Positions 34,162 to 43,625 of a stretch of 64,000 nucleotides of DNA are shown here, one piece after another. Below the pieces are notes generated by a model. It saw only the letters and a program-made list of their open reading frames with translations. It did not search any database and had not been told where the DNA came from. Source of the stretch: Reyranella sp. (lineage in GTDB: Bacteria > Pseudomonadota > Alphaproteobacteria > Reyranellales > Reyranellaceae); NCBI GenBank assembly GCA_019750135.1, contig JAIEOV010000003.1, positions 1 to 64,000 on the forward strand, read 5' to 3'. A program made the translations under genes and the position numbers. Position 1 is the stretch's first letter. Each line of letters begins with the position of its first letter.

Positions 34162-36144
34162 CTACGCTTGACCGTGGACGGCCGAGCCGAAGCGGCCGCC
34201 ATTGCCGCCGAGCGCGTCACGGATGATCTTGGCAAGATCTGCTTTGACGTGCGGCTTGGCGAGAAGCATCACGCCGCTTTCGAGGCGGCCGTCGCGCAGC
34301 AGCGCATTCTCCGAATAACCCGACATGAAGACGATGCGGGTGTCGGGCCAGGCCTGCTTGATCTCCTCGGCGAGTCCCCGGCCGTTCAGCCGCCCCGGCA
34401 TGACAACGTCGGTGATCACCAGGTCGAAGCGGTCGGCCTTCAGGAACTCGAGCGCCTGGTCGGCATCCCGGGCGAGCTTCACGTCGTAACCCAGGCTGCC
34501 CAATTGCTCGCCGACGATGGCGCGGACGGCCTTCTCGTCCTCGACCACCAGGATGCGCTCGCTGCCGCGCGGCATGGCCTGCTTGCGCGGTGCCGGCGCC
34601 GCGGCCGCGGCGGGATCGCTGCGCGGGAAATACATGCGCACGGTGGTGCCGCGGCCGACCTCGCTGGCGATCTCGATATGGCCGTTCGACTGGCGGATGA
34701 AGCCGTAGACCATGCTGAGGCCGAGACCGGTGCCCTTGCCCACTTCCTTGGTGGTGAAGAACGGCTCGAAGGCCCGCCGGCGGGTCTCGGGCAGCATGCC
34801 CGCTCCGGTGTCGCTGACCGACAGCATGGCGTACTCGCCCGGCGCGACCTCGTCCTCCTGCCGCGCCACGTAGTCCCAGGACAGCGTGACGTTGCGGGTT
34901 TCGACGGTCAGGCGGCCGCCGGTCGGCATGGCATCGCGCGCATTGATGCAGAGGTTGATCAACGCGGTCTCGACCTGAGGGCGGTCGACATAGATCGGCC
35001 AGAGGTTGGAGGCGGCAATGGTCTGCACCTCGATGTGCTCGCCCAGCGTGCGCCGCAGCAGCTTGCCGGTGGTCGCCACCAGGTCGTTGAGGTCGGAGAT
35101 CTCGGGCTTCAGCACCTGCTTGCGCGAGAAGGCGAGCAGCTGGCGCGTCAGCTCGGACGCCTTCTGGCCCGCGTCGGAGATGCGCTGGGCGCGCTTGGTG
35201 ATGTGCGGCGGCACGCTGTCGTCGTCGAGGATGGCGTCGGCGTTGGCCAGCACGATGGTCAGGATGTTGTTGAAGTCGTGCGCCACGCCGCCGGTGAGCT
35301 GGCCGACCGCCTCCATCTTCTGGGCCTGCAGGAGCTGCTCGCTGGTGCGCCGGTGGCTGCTCGCCTCCTGCGCCACGCGGCGGTCGAACATCACGGCGAC
35401 GATGGTGAGCAGCAGGACCAGCGAGGCGATCAGGGCGGTGACGCCCGCGAACACCGAATGATCGACCGGCGTACGCTGCGGTCCGGGCGTCGCGAAGCAA
35501 TAGGTCGAGGCCATCGCCGTGTAATGCATGGCGGTCACGGCGAAGCCCATGATCAGGGCGCCCACGCCGTCGCGGACCGGGGGCAGGCGAATGAGATCGA
35601 GCTTGCTGATGACCTGGCGCACCTGCAGGGCCAGGATGGCGAGCAGGACGGCGACGACGATGGAAGCGGCGAACAGGATCGGGTCGTAGCGCACCATGGC
35701 ATTGAGCTGCATCGCCATCATGCCGGTGTAGTGCATGGCGCCGATTCCGGCGCCCATCAGCGTGCCGCCGATCAGCAGGCGCGACATGCTGATGACCGGC
35801 CGGGCGACGACATGCAGCGCCACGCCCGCGCCCAGGATGGCGGGCAGGATGGAGAGCGCCGTGATCCCGGGATCGTAGGACACCGGGATCGGCAGGACGT
35901 GGGCCAGCATGCCGATGAAGTGCATCGCCCAGATGCCGCCGCCCATGGCGATGGCGCCGATGACCAGCCAGCTGTGGCGCAGGCCGGCGTCGCGCAGCTC
36001 GGCGATGCGGGTGGCGAATTGCAGGAAGGCGTAGCTGCCGAGTACCGCGACGAGGTACGACAGCAGGACGAGACCGAAATTGTAGGTCTCGGGCAGCGCT
36101 TGAGAGGGATCAACGTTCAGCGCGAAATAATTCGAAAGAGTCAT
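34162..36144 (-). CDS. MHYT-domain hybrid sensor histidine kinase
   Basis: A 660-residue membrane kinase. The N-terminal seven-helix MHYT sensor shows its three repeats ([30 protein letters not shown]), thought to bind copper or sense a diatomic gas. It is followed by a HisKA domain ([18 protein letters not shown], catalytic His), an ATPase domain ([30 protein letters not shown]) and a receiver ([13 protein letters not shown] with phospho-Asp). The start at 36144 (MTLSNYF) is chosen by family; 20 extra codons upstream are doubtful. It pairs with the PAS-receiver gene downstream. Confidence 0.92.
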   Translation of the reverse strand: MTLSNYFALNVDPSQALPETYNFGLVLLSYLVAVLGSYAFLQFATRIAELRDAGLRHSWLVIGAIAMGGGIWAMHFIGMLAHVLPIPVSYDPGITALSILPAILGAGVALHVVARPVISMSRLLIGGTLMGAGIGAMHYTGMMAMQLNAMVRYDPILFAASIVVAVLLAILALQVRQVISKLDLIRLPPVRDGVGALIMGFAVTAMHYTAMASTYCFATPGPQRTPVDHSVFAGVTALIASLVLLLTIVAVMFDRRVAQEASSHRRTSEQLLQAQKMEAVGQLTGGVAHDFNNILTIVLANADAILDDDSVPPHITKRAQRISDAGQKASELTRQLLAFSRKQVLKPEISDLNDLVATTGKLLRRTLGEHIEVQTIAASNLWPIYVDRPQVETALINLCINARDAMPTGGRLTVETRNVTLSWDYVARQEDEVAPGEYAMLSVSDTGAGMLPETRRRAFEPFFTTKEVGKGTGLGLSMVYGFIRQSNGHIEIASEVGRGTTVRMYFPRSDPAAAAAPAPRKQAMPRGSERILVVEDEKAVRAIVGEQLGSLGYDVKLARDADQALEFLKADRFDLVITDVVMPGRLNGRGLAEEIKQAWPDTRIVFMSGYSENALLRDGRLESGVMLLAKPHVKADLAKIIRDALGGNGGRFGSAVHGQA

Positions 36145-36305
36145 CAAGTCCTGGTCGCCGTTGATGCAATCTCCAGTCGCTACGCTTCTACACTCGGGGC
36201 GCAAAATACAGCGAACGGCACGCTATCGGTCAAGGTCAAGTTGCAATTGCAGATGCAATAAAGGTCCAACATGGTGCCTTGGCAAAGGTTGGCCCGGAGG
36301 CCCGT

Positions 36306-37019
36306 ATGGCTAAAGCACCCCTGCTCCTGATCCCTGGCTTGCTGTGCTCGCCCCGGCTGTTTGCCGGGCAGGTCGCGGGCCTGTCGGAGCAGGCCGACAT
36401 CGTCGTCCCGGACTGGCGCAAGGCGCCCCTGTCGGTCTGGGACACGTGGGACAGCGCCGCGCGCTGGTGCTTGGCCCAGATGCCGGCCGAGCGGTTCTCC
36501 CTGGCCGGGCTGTCGCTCGGCGGCATGCTGGCCGTCGAGATCATGCAGATCGCGGCCGACCGCGTCGACCGGCTGGCCCTGCTCGACACCGGCATGCGCA
36601 GCCAGAACGAGACCGAGCGGGCGATCCGGCGGGCCCGCATCCGGCTCGCCAGCGAGGGCCATTTCGAGCTGGTGCTGGGCCTGCAGATGTCGCGCTTCAT
36701 CCCGGCGTACCGCCTGTCCGACAAGGCGCTGGTCGACGAGGTCATGACCATGTGCGGCGAGATCGGCGTCGAAATCTACAAGCGGCAAGAGGAATTAGCC
36801 GCCATCCGTGTCGACCGGCGGCCCGACCTGCCGAAGATCAAGTGCCCGACCATCGTGGTGTGCGGCCGCGACGACGCCGCGACGCCGCTGTTCCTGTCCG
36901 ACGAGATGGCCAATGCGATCGAGGGCAGCGACCTGATCGTGGTCGAGCAGTGCGGGCATCTTGTGACGATGGAAAAGCCCGACGAGACGAACGCTATTTT
37001 GAAGAAGTGGCTTTCATAG
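36306..37019 (+). CDS. Alpha/beta hydrolase
   Basis: A 237-residue hydrolase. LLLIPGLLCSPRLF carries the oxyanion-hole region, FSLAGLSLGGMLAVEI the nucleophile Ser, VVCGRDDAATPLFLS the Asp and EQCGHLVTMEKP the His. The start at 36306 (MAKAPLLL) is taken because GGAGG stands 5-6 nt ahead; nine upstream codons are possible. Substrate is unknown. It is convergent with a CoA-transferase gene, with a hairpin in between. Confidence 0.88.
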   Translation: MAKAPLLLIPGLLCSPRLFAGQVAGLSEQADIVVPDWRKAPLSVWDTWDSAARWCLAQMPAERFSLAGLSLGGMLAVEIMQIAADRVDRLALLDTGMRSQNETERAIRRARIRLASEGHFELVLGLQMSRFIPAYRLSDKALVDEVMTMCGEIGVEIYKRQEELAAIRVDRRPDLPKIKCPTIVVCGRDDAATPLFLSDEMANAIEGSDLIVVEQCGHLVTMEKPDETNAILKKWLS

Positions 37020-37021
37020 GT

Positions 37022-37074
37022 GGGAGCGCGGGCCTCCGGCCCGCATCATGAGCGGGCCAGAGGCCCGCGCCCCC
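37022..37074. terminator. Hairpin between convergent hydrolase and CoA-transferase genes
   Basis: A 23-nt left arm (37022-37044) and right arm (37052-37074) pair with two mismatches around ATCATGA. It is GC-rich with no U-tract and is placed to end both converging transcripts. Confidence 0.55.
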
Positions 37075-37077
37075 AAA

Positions 37078-38277
37078 CTAACCAATTACCTTCTTCTCTC
37101 TCAGCGCCGCGATGTCCTTCGCGCTGAGGCCGGCGATCTTCCCCAACACCTCGTCCGTATGCTCGCCCAGAGCCGGCGGCGGGCGGGTGTCGTCGACCGG
37201 AGTGTCGGAGAAGCGGTAGTTCGAGCCCATGATCGGCACCTCGCCCGCCTTGCTGTGCTTGTACGTCTTCAGCATGCCGCGGCGCTTGACCTCGGGCTCG
37301 TCCAGCGCCTCCTTCATGGTGCGGATCGGGCCGGCCGGCAGATGGCGGAGCTTTTGGCCCCAGTTCTCCTTGGTGTCGGTCTTCAGCACCTCTTCCATCA
37401 TGCGCGTGAGCTCGGGCTTGTTGGCCACGCGGTCGGCGAGCTGGGCAAAGCGCGGATCGGTCGCCCATTCGGGATGGCCGAGCGCCTTGCAGGTGTCGGT
37501 GAACAGCTTCTGGTTGGCGACGGCCATGTAGATCTTGCCGTTCTTGGTCTCGAACGAGCTGTTTGGCGCCGACGCGAAGTGCCCATTACCGGCGCGCTTC
37601 GGCTGCTCGCCGCCGATCAGATAGTAGGAGCCCATGTTGCCCAGCGAGGAGAGCGCCGTGTCGTAGAGCGCCAGATCGATGTGCTGGCCCTTGCCCGTGC
37701 TGGTGCGGGCGAAGAGCGCGGCATTGATCGCCGCCACCGAATGGATCGCCGTCATGGTGTCGACGATGGCGATGGCGTGCCGCAGTCCCTCGCCGTTGGC
37801 CTCGCCGTTGACGCTCATCATGCCCGACTCGGCCTGCAGCACCGGATCGTAGCCTGGGCGGTCCGACAACGGCCCGGTCTGGCCGTAGGCCGAGATCGAC
37901 AAATAGATCAGTCGTGGATGCTTCCGATGAATGCTCTCGTAGTCGAAGCCGTACTTCTTCAGCACGCCGGGCCGGAAGTTCTGCACCAGCACGTCGGCGG
38001 TCTCGAGCAGCTTCGACACCACCGCCTGCCCGTCGGGCTTGGTGAAGTCGAGCGCCACGCTCTTCTTGCCCCTGTTGTAGGCCATGAAGAAGTGGCTCTC
38101 GCCGCCGGCCCGTGGCCCCGCCCCCTTGCGCGTGTCGTCGCCGCCGTCGGGATTCTCGATCTTGATCACCTCGGCGCCCATGTCCGACAGGATCTGGGTG
38201 CACATCGGACCCGCGATCACGCGGGAGAAATCGACGACGCGGATGCCCTCGAGAGGCGGACGGCCTGATTGTGACAT
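37078..38277 (-). CDS. Family III CoA-transferase (CaiB/BaiF type)
   Basis: A 399-residue CoA-transferase, second in the window. Marks are GIRVVDFSRVIAGPMCTQIL, GAEVIKIENPDGGDDTRKG, NRGKKSVALDFTKPDG and the catalytic Asp in HIDLALYDTALSS. The start at 38277 (MSQSGRPPLEG) is conventional. It is divergent from a Bug-type binding protein with only 65 bp between starts, an arrangement common in operons for uptake and CoA activation of carboxylic acids. Acid substrate not known. Confidence 0.92.
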   Translation of the reverse strand: MSQSGRPPLEGIRVVDFSRVIAGPMCTQILSDMGAEVIKIENPDGGDDTRKGAGPRAGGESHFFMAYNRGKKSVALDFTKPDGQAVVSKLLETADVLVQNFRPGVLKKYGFDYESIHRKHPRLIYLSISAYGQTGPLSDRPGYDPVLQAESGMMSVNGEANGEGLRHAIAIVDTMTAIHSVAAINAALFARTSTGKGQHIDLALYDTALSSLGNMGSYYLIGGEQPKRAGNGHFASAPNSSFETKNGKIYMAVANQKLFTDTCKALGHPEWATDPRFAQLADRVANKPELTRMMEEVLKTDTKENWGQKLRHLPAGPIRTMKEALDEPEVKRRGMLKTYKHSKAGEVPIMGSNYRFSDTPVDDTRPPPALGEHTDEVLGKIAGLSAKDIAALREKKVIG

Positions 38278-38342
38278 GGCTGCAGGGTAGGGCTGCAGGC
38301 GCGGCACTGTCCACGCGCAGCGCTTCCTTTACACTGCAAGGC

Positions 38343-39320
38343 ATGTCTTCGTTTCGCATGCCGCTGTCTCGCCGCACCCTCTTCGCTCTTCCCACCCTCG
38401 CCGCCTTTCCCGCTGTTGCACAAGCTGATTACCCGACCAAGCCCATCCGCATCATCGTGCCGTTCGCGCCGGGCGGTTCGGGCGACATCACCTCGCGGCT
38501 GATCGGCAAGTATATCGAGGACAAGACCGGCCAGCCCTTCGTGGTCGAGAACAAGCCGGGCGCCAACGGCATCGTCGGCGTGCTGGCGGTGAAGTCGGCG
38601 CCGGCCGACGGCTACACGCTGATGCTCGCCACCACCTCGACCAATGCCGCCAACGTCCACATGTTCAGGAGCCCGGGCTACGACCCGGAAAAGGATTTTT
38701 CGGTGGTCGGCGTCATCGGCTCGAGCGGCGCCTTCCTCGTGGTGCCGGCCGACAGCCCGTACAAGACGCTCAACGATCTCCTTGCCTACGCCAAGGCCAA
38801 TCCCGGCAAGCTGAACTTCGGCTACTTCAATGCGAGCTCGCAGGTTCCCGCCGAGGTGCTGGGCAAGCGCGCCGGCGTCGACTGGCAGGCTGTCGCCTAC
38901 AAGGCGATCGGCAATGCCTGGACCGACCTCTATGCCGGTGCCATCCAGTTCATGTTCGTCGATCTCACTGCCGGCCGCGGCCAGGTCGTGGCCAACAAGG
39001 CACGCCCCCTGGCGCTGACGCTGTCCCAGCGCAGCCCGCTCTATCCCGACCTGCCGACGCTTGCCGAGACCTTCCCAGGTTTCACCAGCACGGGCTTCCT
39101 TGCTGTCGCCGTCCCGAAGGCCACGCCGCTCGCTATCCAGGAGAAGCTGAACGCCCTGATCAACGAGGCGATCTCATCGCCCGACATCCAGAACCGCCTG
39201 GTCAACGAGTTCGCCCTGACCGCGAAGCCTCTCACGCTCGAGCAATGCGCCGCCCAGGACCGCGAGGAGCGGGCCAAGTGGGCGGAGTACGTGAAGATCG
39301 CCAGGATCGAGCCGCAGTAA
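38343..39320 (+). CDS. Bug-family tripartite tricarboxylate transporter substrate-binding protein
   Basis: A 325-residue exported binding protein. The signal sequence LSRRTLFALPTLAAFPAVAQA has two adjacent arginines and could be Tat- or Sec-type. Mature family marks are YPTKPIRIIVPFAPGGSGD, VENKPGANGIVG and the mid-domain LNFGYFNASSQVPAE. Bug proteins bind carboxylates such as citrate, glutarate or adipate. No TctA/TctB membrane genes are adjacent, so it is another orphan. The start at 38343 is preferred to 24 upstream codons that run into the divergent gene. Confidence 0.9.
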   Translation: MSSFRMPLSRRTLFALPTLAAFPAVAQADYPTKPIRIIVPFAPGGSGDITSRLIGKYIEDKTGQPFVVENKPGANGIVGVLAVKSAPADGYTLMLATTSTNAANVHMFRSPGYDPEKDFSVVGVIGSSGAFLVVPADSPYKTLNDLLAYAKANPGKLNFGYFNASSQVPAEVLGKRAGVDWQAVAYKAIGNAWTDLYAGAIQFMFVDLTAGRGQVVANKARPLALTLSQRSPLYPDLPTLAETFPGFTSTGFLAVAVPKATPLAIQEKLNALINEAISSPDIQNRLVNEFALTAKPLTLEQCAAQDREERAKWAEYVKIARIEPQ

Positions 39321-39322
39321 GG

Positions 39323-39859
39323 TTATCGATGATGCCCGGGCGTGTGCTGGCCGTCGCCATAGCCGCGCAGTGTCGAATAACGCGTGGCCTGTTCGGGCGT
39401 CAGCAGGTCGAGCGTCGCCAAGTGATACTTGAGATGGGCCAGCCTCAGCTCGCCTTGTAACGAGGCGATGTCGCGCGTCGCCTCGGCCAAACCCGATGAC
39501 GTGATGGTCTTGTCGGCGAATTGCCGGTCGAGAGCCGTCTCGGATGCGATCAGCCGCTCGCCCAGAGCCACCGCCTCCTGCTTCATGGCATCGAACAATG
39601 CCGCGACCTTCACGCGCTGGTCTTCGCTCAATGCTAGCGGCGCCGCCAACTCCAGGACATGCATAGGGCCGGGATAGCCGTTCAACTCGGCGGCCAGCGC
39701 CAGCCCCATGCCGCGGCCGGCCTTCAGGTCGGCGATCTGCTGGTCCGACAAGGCCTTCACCGGACGCGCCTGCAGGCCAGCATAGGGTTGGTGGGTCTGC
39801 GCCCACGCCGTTGCGCCGCCGACCAGGGCGATCGCAAGGGCTGCCATCGATGTCTTCAT
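39323..39859 (-). CDS. Spy/CpxP-family periplasmic protein in copper operon
   Basis: A 178-residue exported helical protein: signal peptide MKTSMAALAIALVGGATAWA, then LTxxQ-type repeats LALSEDQRVKVAALFDAMKQ and LDLLTPEQATRYSTLRGY. Spy/CpxP proteins are periplasmic chaperones or metal-stress sensors (CnrX-like). It ends in a His-rich tail (GQHTPGHHR) that may bind metal. AGGAGG precedes the start. It is the last gene of the five-gene copper operon read from 43139. Confidence 0.85.
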   Translation of the reverse strand: MKTSMAALAIALVGGATAWAQTHQPYAGLQARPVKALSDQQIADLKAGRGMGLALAAELNGYPGPMHVLELAAPLALSEDQRVKVAALFDAMKQEAVALGERLIASETALDRQFADKTITSSGLAEATRDIASLQGELRLAHLKYHLATLDLLTPEQATRYSTLRGYGDGQHTPGHHR

Positions 39860-39872
39860 GACGTCCTCCTCC

Positions 39873-40598
39873 TCAAAACCAGAATTTCAGCCCGACCAGC
39901 GCGCGCACCAGCGAGGTCGGCTCACCGGCTGCCGCGACGAAACCCGCAGTATTGCCCGTGAACTGCTCGAAGCTCACGCCGATATAGGGCGCGAACTCCT
40001 TGGCGATCTCGTAGCGCAGCCTGAGCCCGACCTCGAAACGCGACAGGCCACTGCCGAGCTGGATGGCGGGATCGTTCTGCGAGGCCGCCATCGCCTCGAG
40101 ATAGGGCTGGGCGATCAGCTTCTGCGACAGAACGAGATCGTAGGACGCATCGAGACGGGCGCTCACCACGCCGGTCTGGCTGATGCCGAAGACGGCATCG
40201 ACATGGATGCCGTACGGCGCCAGCCCCTCGACGCCGGCGACGAAGCCCGAGCGCGTCACGCCCTCGTCGAACACGGTGAACGACACGCCGGCCTTGGCGT
40301 CCCAGAAGTCCGCGATCAGGCGGCTGTAGAAGAAGCGGCTGTCGATGCCCTTGGTGCCGCCCTCGTTGTCGATATGGCCGGAGTCGCCGACGATGCCGGT
40401 GTTGTAGAGCCGGAGCTTGGTCGAATCGTCGCCGATCCAGGCCGACGCCGCCCATTCGGTGGCCGGCGCGATGTTCGAAATCCGCTTTTCGGCGCGGCCG
40501 TCGAAGCGCCAATAGGTTGCCTGGTCGTCCATGGCGACGGCGGGCGTGGCGAAGGCAACGGCCGCCGCCGCGACGCAGGCCCGATCAATGATGCGCAT
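39873..40598 (-). CDS. copB: Copper resistance protein B (outer membrane)
   Basis: A 241-residue beta-barrel protein of the CopB/PcoB family. After a signal peptide (ending AVAMDD) comes RFDGRAEKRISN, SRLIADFWDAKAGVSFTVFDEG, LSQKLIAQPYLEAMAASQND and GLRLRYEIAKEFAPYIGVSF, ending with a barrel-type Phe (LKFWF). The long Met/His-rich N-terminal extension of many CopB proteins is absent. It overlaps the CopA oxidase gene by 14 bp, with GGGAGG ahead of its start. It probably works with CopA in handling periplasmic copper. Confidence 0.92.
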   Translation of the reverse strand: MRIIDRACVAAAAVAFATPAVAMDDQATYWRFDGRAEKRISNIAPATEWAASAWIGDDSTKLRLYNTGIVGDSGHIDNEGGTKGIDSRFFYSRLIADFWDAKAGVSFTVFDEGVTRSGFVAGVEGLAPYGIHVDAVFGISQTGVVSARLDASYDLVLSQKLIAQPYLEAMAASQNDPAIQLGSGLSRFEVGLRLRYEIAKEFAPYIGVSFEQFTGNTAGFVAAAGEPTSLVRALVGLKFWF

Positions 40599-42261
40599 GG
40601 CCGCCTCCCGTCATCGGTGCCGGCGACGAAGCCGCCGGCAGCGCGCTGCCCCTGGGATGCACCACGAACTCGCGGAACATGCCGGTCATCATGTGGAACA
40701 GGAAGTGGCAGTGGAACGGCCAGCGGCCGACCTCGGCCATCTGCACCGTGACGCTGACGGTGCGGCCGGGTGGCACGATCACCACGTGCTTGCGCGGGCT
40801 CGCGTTGCCCGCGCCGTTCTCCAGGTCCATCCACAGGCCATGCAAATGGATGGGATGGTTCATCATGGTCTCGTTCTTGAAGACCAGACGCACCGTCTCG
40901 CCCTGGGTGAAGTCGATCGTCGGCTGCTCGGAATATTTGCGGTCGTCGAACGACCAGATGAACTTCTCCATGTTGCCGGTCAGCCGGATGTCGATCGTGC
41001 GGTCGGGCGACTTGAGCGCATAGCTGCGGTCGAGGCGCTTGAGGTCGGTGTAGCTCAGCACCTTGCTGCCGGCCGGTGCGTCGACCGGCGGCACGTGCAC
41101 CAGTCCCGACGTGTCGGGCGCCGCAGCGGCCGTGTGGCCCATCGCAGCGTGGTCCATCTTGGAATGGTCCATGCCGCCATGCCCCCCACTCCCATGTCCC
41201 ATGTCGGCCATGCCTAAAACACCGGGCGGTCGCAGCACCGGGAGCGGGCCTGTCATGCCTTCGCGCGGCGCCAGCGTGGCGCGGGCGAAGCCGCGGCGGT
41301 CGATCGACTGGCCTTCGATGGTGTAGGCGCGGTCTTCGCGCGGCTCGACGATCACGTCGTAGGTCTCGCCGACGCCGATGCGAAACTCGTCGACATCGAC
41401 CGGGGTCACGTCGTTGCCGTCGGCCTGCACGACCTTGAGCTTGAGGCCGGGGATGCGGGCATCGAACACCGTCATGGCCGAGCCGTTGATGAAGCGCAGC
41501 CGCACCTTCTCGCCAGGCTTGAAGAGCCCGGTCCAGTTGTCGTTCGGCCCGCGGCCGTTCACCAGGAAGGTGTAGCCGGTGACGTCGGCGAGATCGGTCG
41601 GATCCATGCGCATCTCGCCCCATGCCAGCCGGTCGGAAATGATCGCCTGGCGCTCTTCCGTCGTCTTGGCCGCCCGCAGGTCGCGCAGCAGGCCCGGCAA
41701 GGTGCGCTTGCGGTCGTTGAAGTAGCCCGGCTCCTGCTTGAGCTTGCGCAGGATGGCGCCGGGCGACATCGGATGATGGTCGGAGAACATCACCACGTAG
41801 TCGCGCGCCACCTTGTAGCGCTCGGCGTCTTTTCCGTTTTTTGGCGCCGGCTCGATGACGATGGGCGCGTACATGCCCTCCTGTTCCTGGCCGCCGGAAT
41901 GGCTGTGGTACCAGTAGGTGCCCGATTGCCGGACCTTGAAGCGGTAGCTGAAGGTGGCGCCGGGCTTGATGCCGGCAAAGCTCACCATCGGCACGCCGTC
42001 CATGTAGTAGGGCAGCAGGACGCCATGCCAATGGATCGAGGTGTCCTCGTTCAGCCGGTTGGTGACGTTGATGGTGACGTCCTCGCCCTCCTTCCAGCGC
42101 AAGGTCGGGCCGGCGATCTGGCCGTTGATCGAAAAGACGCGGCGCATCTGGCCCTCGATCGGCACATCGGTGCGATCGATCACCAGGTCGTAGGTCGCGG
42201 CAAAGGCCGACAGCGGGGCCAGCAAGACTGCCGTGAGCAGAGCACGCATGATCGTCGTCAT
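40585..42261 (-). CDS. copA: Copper-resistance multicopper oxidase CopA
   Basis: A 558-residue periplasmic oxidase that converts Cu(I) to Cu(II). Copper ligands are visible in SIHWHGVLLP (77-79), YWYHSHSGGQEQEG (119-121), MNHPIHLHGLWMDL and FHCHFLFHMMTGMF. A Met/His-rich insert (GMADMGHGSGGHGGMDHSKM onward) near residue 355 is typical. The N-terminus MTTIMRALLTAVLLAPLSAFA is a Sec-like signal without twin arginines, unlike most CopA/PcoA proteins, which use Tat. GGGAGG precedes the start. Confidence 0.95.
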   Translation of the reverse strand: MTTIMRALLTAVLLAPLSAFAATYDLVIDRTDVPIEGQMRRVFSINGQIAGPTLRWKEGEDVTINVTNRLNEDTSIHWHGVLLPYYMDGVPMVSFAGIKPGATFSYRFKVRQSGTYWYHSHSGGQEQEGMYAPIVIEPAPKNGKDAERYKVARDYVVMFSDHHPMSPGAILRKLKQEPGYFNDRKRTLPGLLRDLRAAKTTEERQAIISDRLAWGEMRMDPTDLADVTGYTFLVNGRGPNDNWTGLFKPGEKVRLRFINGSAMTVFDARIPGLKLKVVQADGNDVTPVDVDEFRIGVGETYDVIVEPREDRAYTIEGQSIDRRGFARATLAPREGMTGPLPVLRPPGVLGMADMGHGSGGHGGMDHSKMDHAAMGHTAAAAPDTSGLVHVPPVDAPAGSKVLSYTDLKRLDRSYALKSPDRTIDIRLTGNMEKFIWSFDDRKYSEQPTIDFTQGETVRLVFKNETMMNHPIHLHGLWMDLENGAGNASPRKHVVIVPPGRTVSVTVQMAEVGRWPFHCHFLFHMMTGMFREFVVHPRGSALPAASSPAPMTGGGHAHH

Positions 42262-42272
42262 TTGAACCTCCC

Positions 42273-42758
42273 TCACTTCACGAATCGGATGGGACCCTTC
42301 ATCCCATCCTCGTAGTGGCCGGGGATGTTGCAGGCGAATTCGAGATTGGCCGTGCGCTTGAAGATCCAGACGAAGGTGGCGGTCTTGCCCGGGTCGACCC
42401 AGACGCCGCCGGATTGCGCCATGTCGGACATGGAATGACCGGCGTGCCCGCCCTTCTTCTGCAGCTCCATCATCTCTTTCATCTGCTTGCGATGCTCGGC
42501 ATGCTCGGCGACCGTGCCGATGGTGAGCTCGTGCGGATCCATGCCGTCGTTGCGCACGACGAAGCGCACGGTCTCGCCGTCGCGCACGTCGAGCGCCTTC
42601 AGCGAGAAGGCATTCTCCGTCGCCACGACGTCGATGACTCGCGTGACCTTGGCCGGATCGCCCGGCCGGCCGCCGCTGGGCGGCGTCGGGCTGTGCGCCG
42701 ACGCCGGCGTGGCCGCGGCCAACGCCAGGACGCCGACGAACGAACGTCGGAACAACAT
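42273..42758 (-). CDS. Cupredoxin-domain copper protein
   Basis: A 161-residue exported protein with a plastocyanin-like fold. The signal peptide ends ATPASAHS; copper-site segments are NDGMDPHELTIG (His) and NLEFACNIPGHYEDGMKG (Cys, His, Met). Between them is a Met/His-rich stretch (HAEHRKQMKEMMELQKKGGH AGHSM region). It likely carries or buffers copper for CopA. GGGAG precedes the start; it is 11 bp upstream of the oxidase gene. Confidence 0.9.
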   Translation of the reverse strand: MLFRRSFVGVLALAAATPASAHSPTPPSGGRPGDPAKVTRVIDVVATENAFSLKALDVRDGETVRFVVRNDGMDPHELTIGTVAEHAEHRKQMKEMMELQKKGGHAGHSMSDMAQSGGVWVDPGKTATFVWIFKRTANLEFACNIPGHYEDGMKGPIRFVK

Positions 42759-42800
42759 GTGCTACTCCCGTGTCTGAAAGGATGAACTGATGGGATCGGT

Positions 42801-43139
42801 TCAGACTCGGGGAGGCGGCGGGTCCTTCGTGTAAGTCCGCCCGGCGAGACTGGGCGCGCGGGTCGGTACGGGCGCGTCAAAGGCTGCGACGCGATCGAGC
42901 CCCGCCGCCGGTGGCAGCAGGGCGAAGCTCACCGCCATCAGAGGGCAGCATTCCGCCGCGGCGTGCTTGGCCGTGTCCTTGTCGGGACAGGGGGCTGGCG
43001 GCGGTGCGTGCTCGGGACAGTCGGCCATGGCGGCCGCTTCCGTGGGCTGAGCCGCATGCGCGAACCAGCCCGCGCCGAACGACGGGGCAATGAAGCCCAT
43101 CAGCGCGACCAGCCAGAGCAAGGAGCGGAACCGGCCCAT
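42801..43139 (-). CDS. Small exported/membrane protein at head of copper operon (DUF2946-like)
   Basis: A 112-residue protein with an N-terminal hydrophobic stretch (LLWLVALMGFIAPSFGAGWF), Cys/His pairs in MADCPEHAPPPAPCPDKD and AAECCPLMAVSFALL, and a proline-rich end TYTKDPPPPRV. This arrangement is usual for small uncharacterised proteins heading copper operons, often put in the DUF2946 group; the cysteines may bind Cu(I). The start at 43139 lies 10 bp from a CsoR-type box. Upstream frame overlaps that box and is not used. Confidence 0.75.
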   Translation of the reverse strand: MGRFRSLLWLVALMGFIAPSFGAGWFAHAAQPTEAAAMADCPEHAPPPAPCPDKDTAKHAAAECCPLMAVSFALLPPAAGLDRVAAFDAPVPTRAPSLAGRTYTKDPPPPRV

Positions 43140-43149
43140 ATCTGAAACA

Positions 43150-43168
43150 CTACCCCCGTAGGGTATCG
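43150..43168. promoter_or_regulatory. CsoR-type operator ahead of the copA/copB operon
   Basis: CTACCCCCGTAGGGTATCG repeats the core TACCCCCGTAGGGTAT of the box between csoR and the P-type ATPase gene. It lies 11 bp from the start of the minus-strand operon and 68 bp from the divergent VOC gene, so it could control both. Confidence 0.75.
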
Positions 43169-43235
43169 GTTGGCAAGCGATGGCGGCAACCGGCCGCGGT
43201 TGGCCTTCGTTCCCGCACAGACACAGGAGGAGAAC

Positions 43236-43622
43236 ATGTCGGATGCCACCGTCCATGTCCGCTACATGGTCAACGACGTCGAGGAATCGGTCGCCTGGTA
43301 CACCAGGCACCTGGGTTTCACGCTTCTCTCAAGCGCCGCGCCGGCCTTCGCCGACGTCAAGCGCGGCTTGTTGCGCGTGTTGCTGAGCGGCAAGACCAGC
43401 TCCGGCGGCCGGCCCATGGCGGACGGCGAGCAGCCGGTGCCTGGCGGCTGGAACCGGTTTCAACTGGTCTATGACGACCTTGCTGCCGAGGTTCAACGAA
43501 TGCGCGCAGCCGGGCTCAGCTTCCGCAACGACATCGTACATGGTCCTGGCGGCGCGCAGATCCTGCTGAAGGATCCGTCCGGCAATCTCATCGAGCTGTT
43601 CCAGCCGGGCGCCCGCCGCTAG
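43236..43622 (+). CDS. VOC (glyoxalase/dioxygenase) family protein
   Basis: A 128-residue single-domain vicinal-oxygen-chelate protein: VHVRYMVNDVEESVAWYTRH LGF at the start, NRFQLVYDDLAAEVQRMRAA in the middle and the terminal metal-ligand Glu in LLKDPSGNLIELFQP. Members bind antibiotics or act as glyoxalases or isomerases; function is not assigned. CAGGAGGA precedes the start. It is inserted between the two copper units and shares an intergenic CsoR-type box with the copA operon, so it may be copper-induced. Confidence 0.87.
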   Translation: MSDATVHVRYMVNDVEESVAWYTRHLGFTLLSSAAPAFADVKRGLLRVLLSGKTSSGGRPMADGEQPVPGGWNRFQLVYDDLAAEVQRMRAAGLSFRNDIVHGPGGAQILLKDPSGNLIELFQPGARR

Positions 43623-43625
43623 CGC

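Noticed and set aside
34168..36261. A 697-codon plus-strand frame opposite the MHYT kinase
   Set aside because: Low-complexity Arg/Gly/Asp-rich antisense translation; the minus strand carries all kinase motifs.
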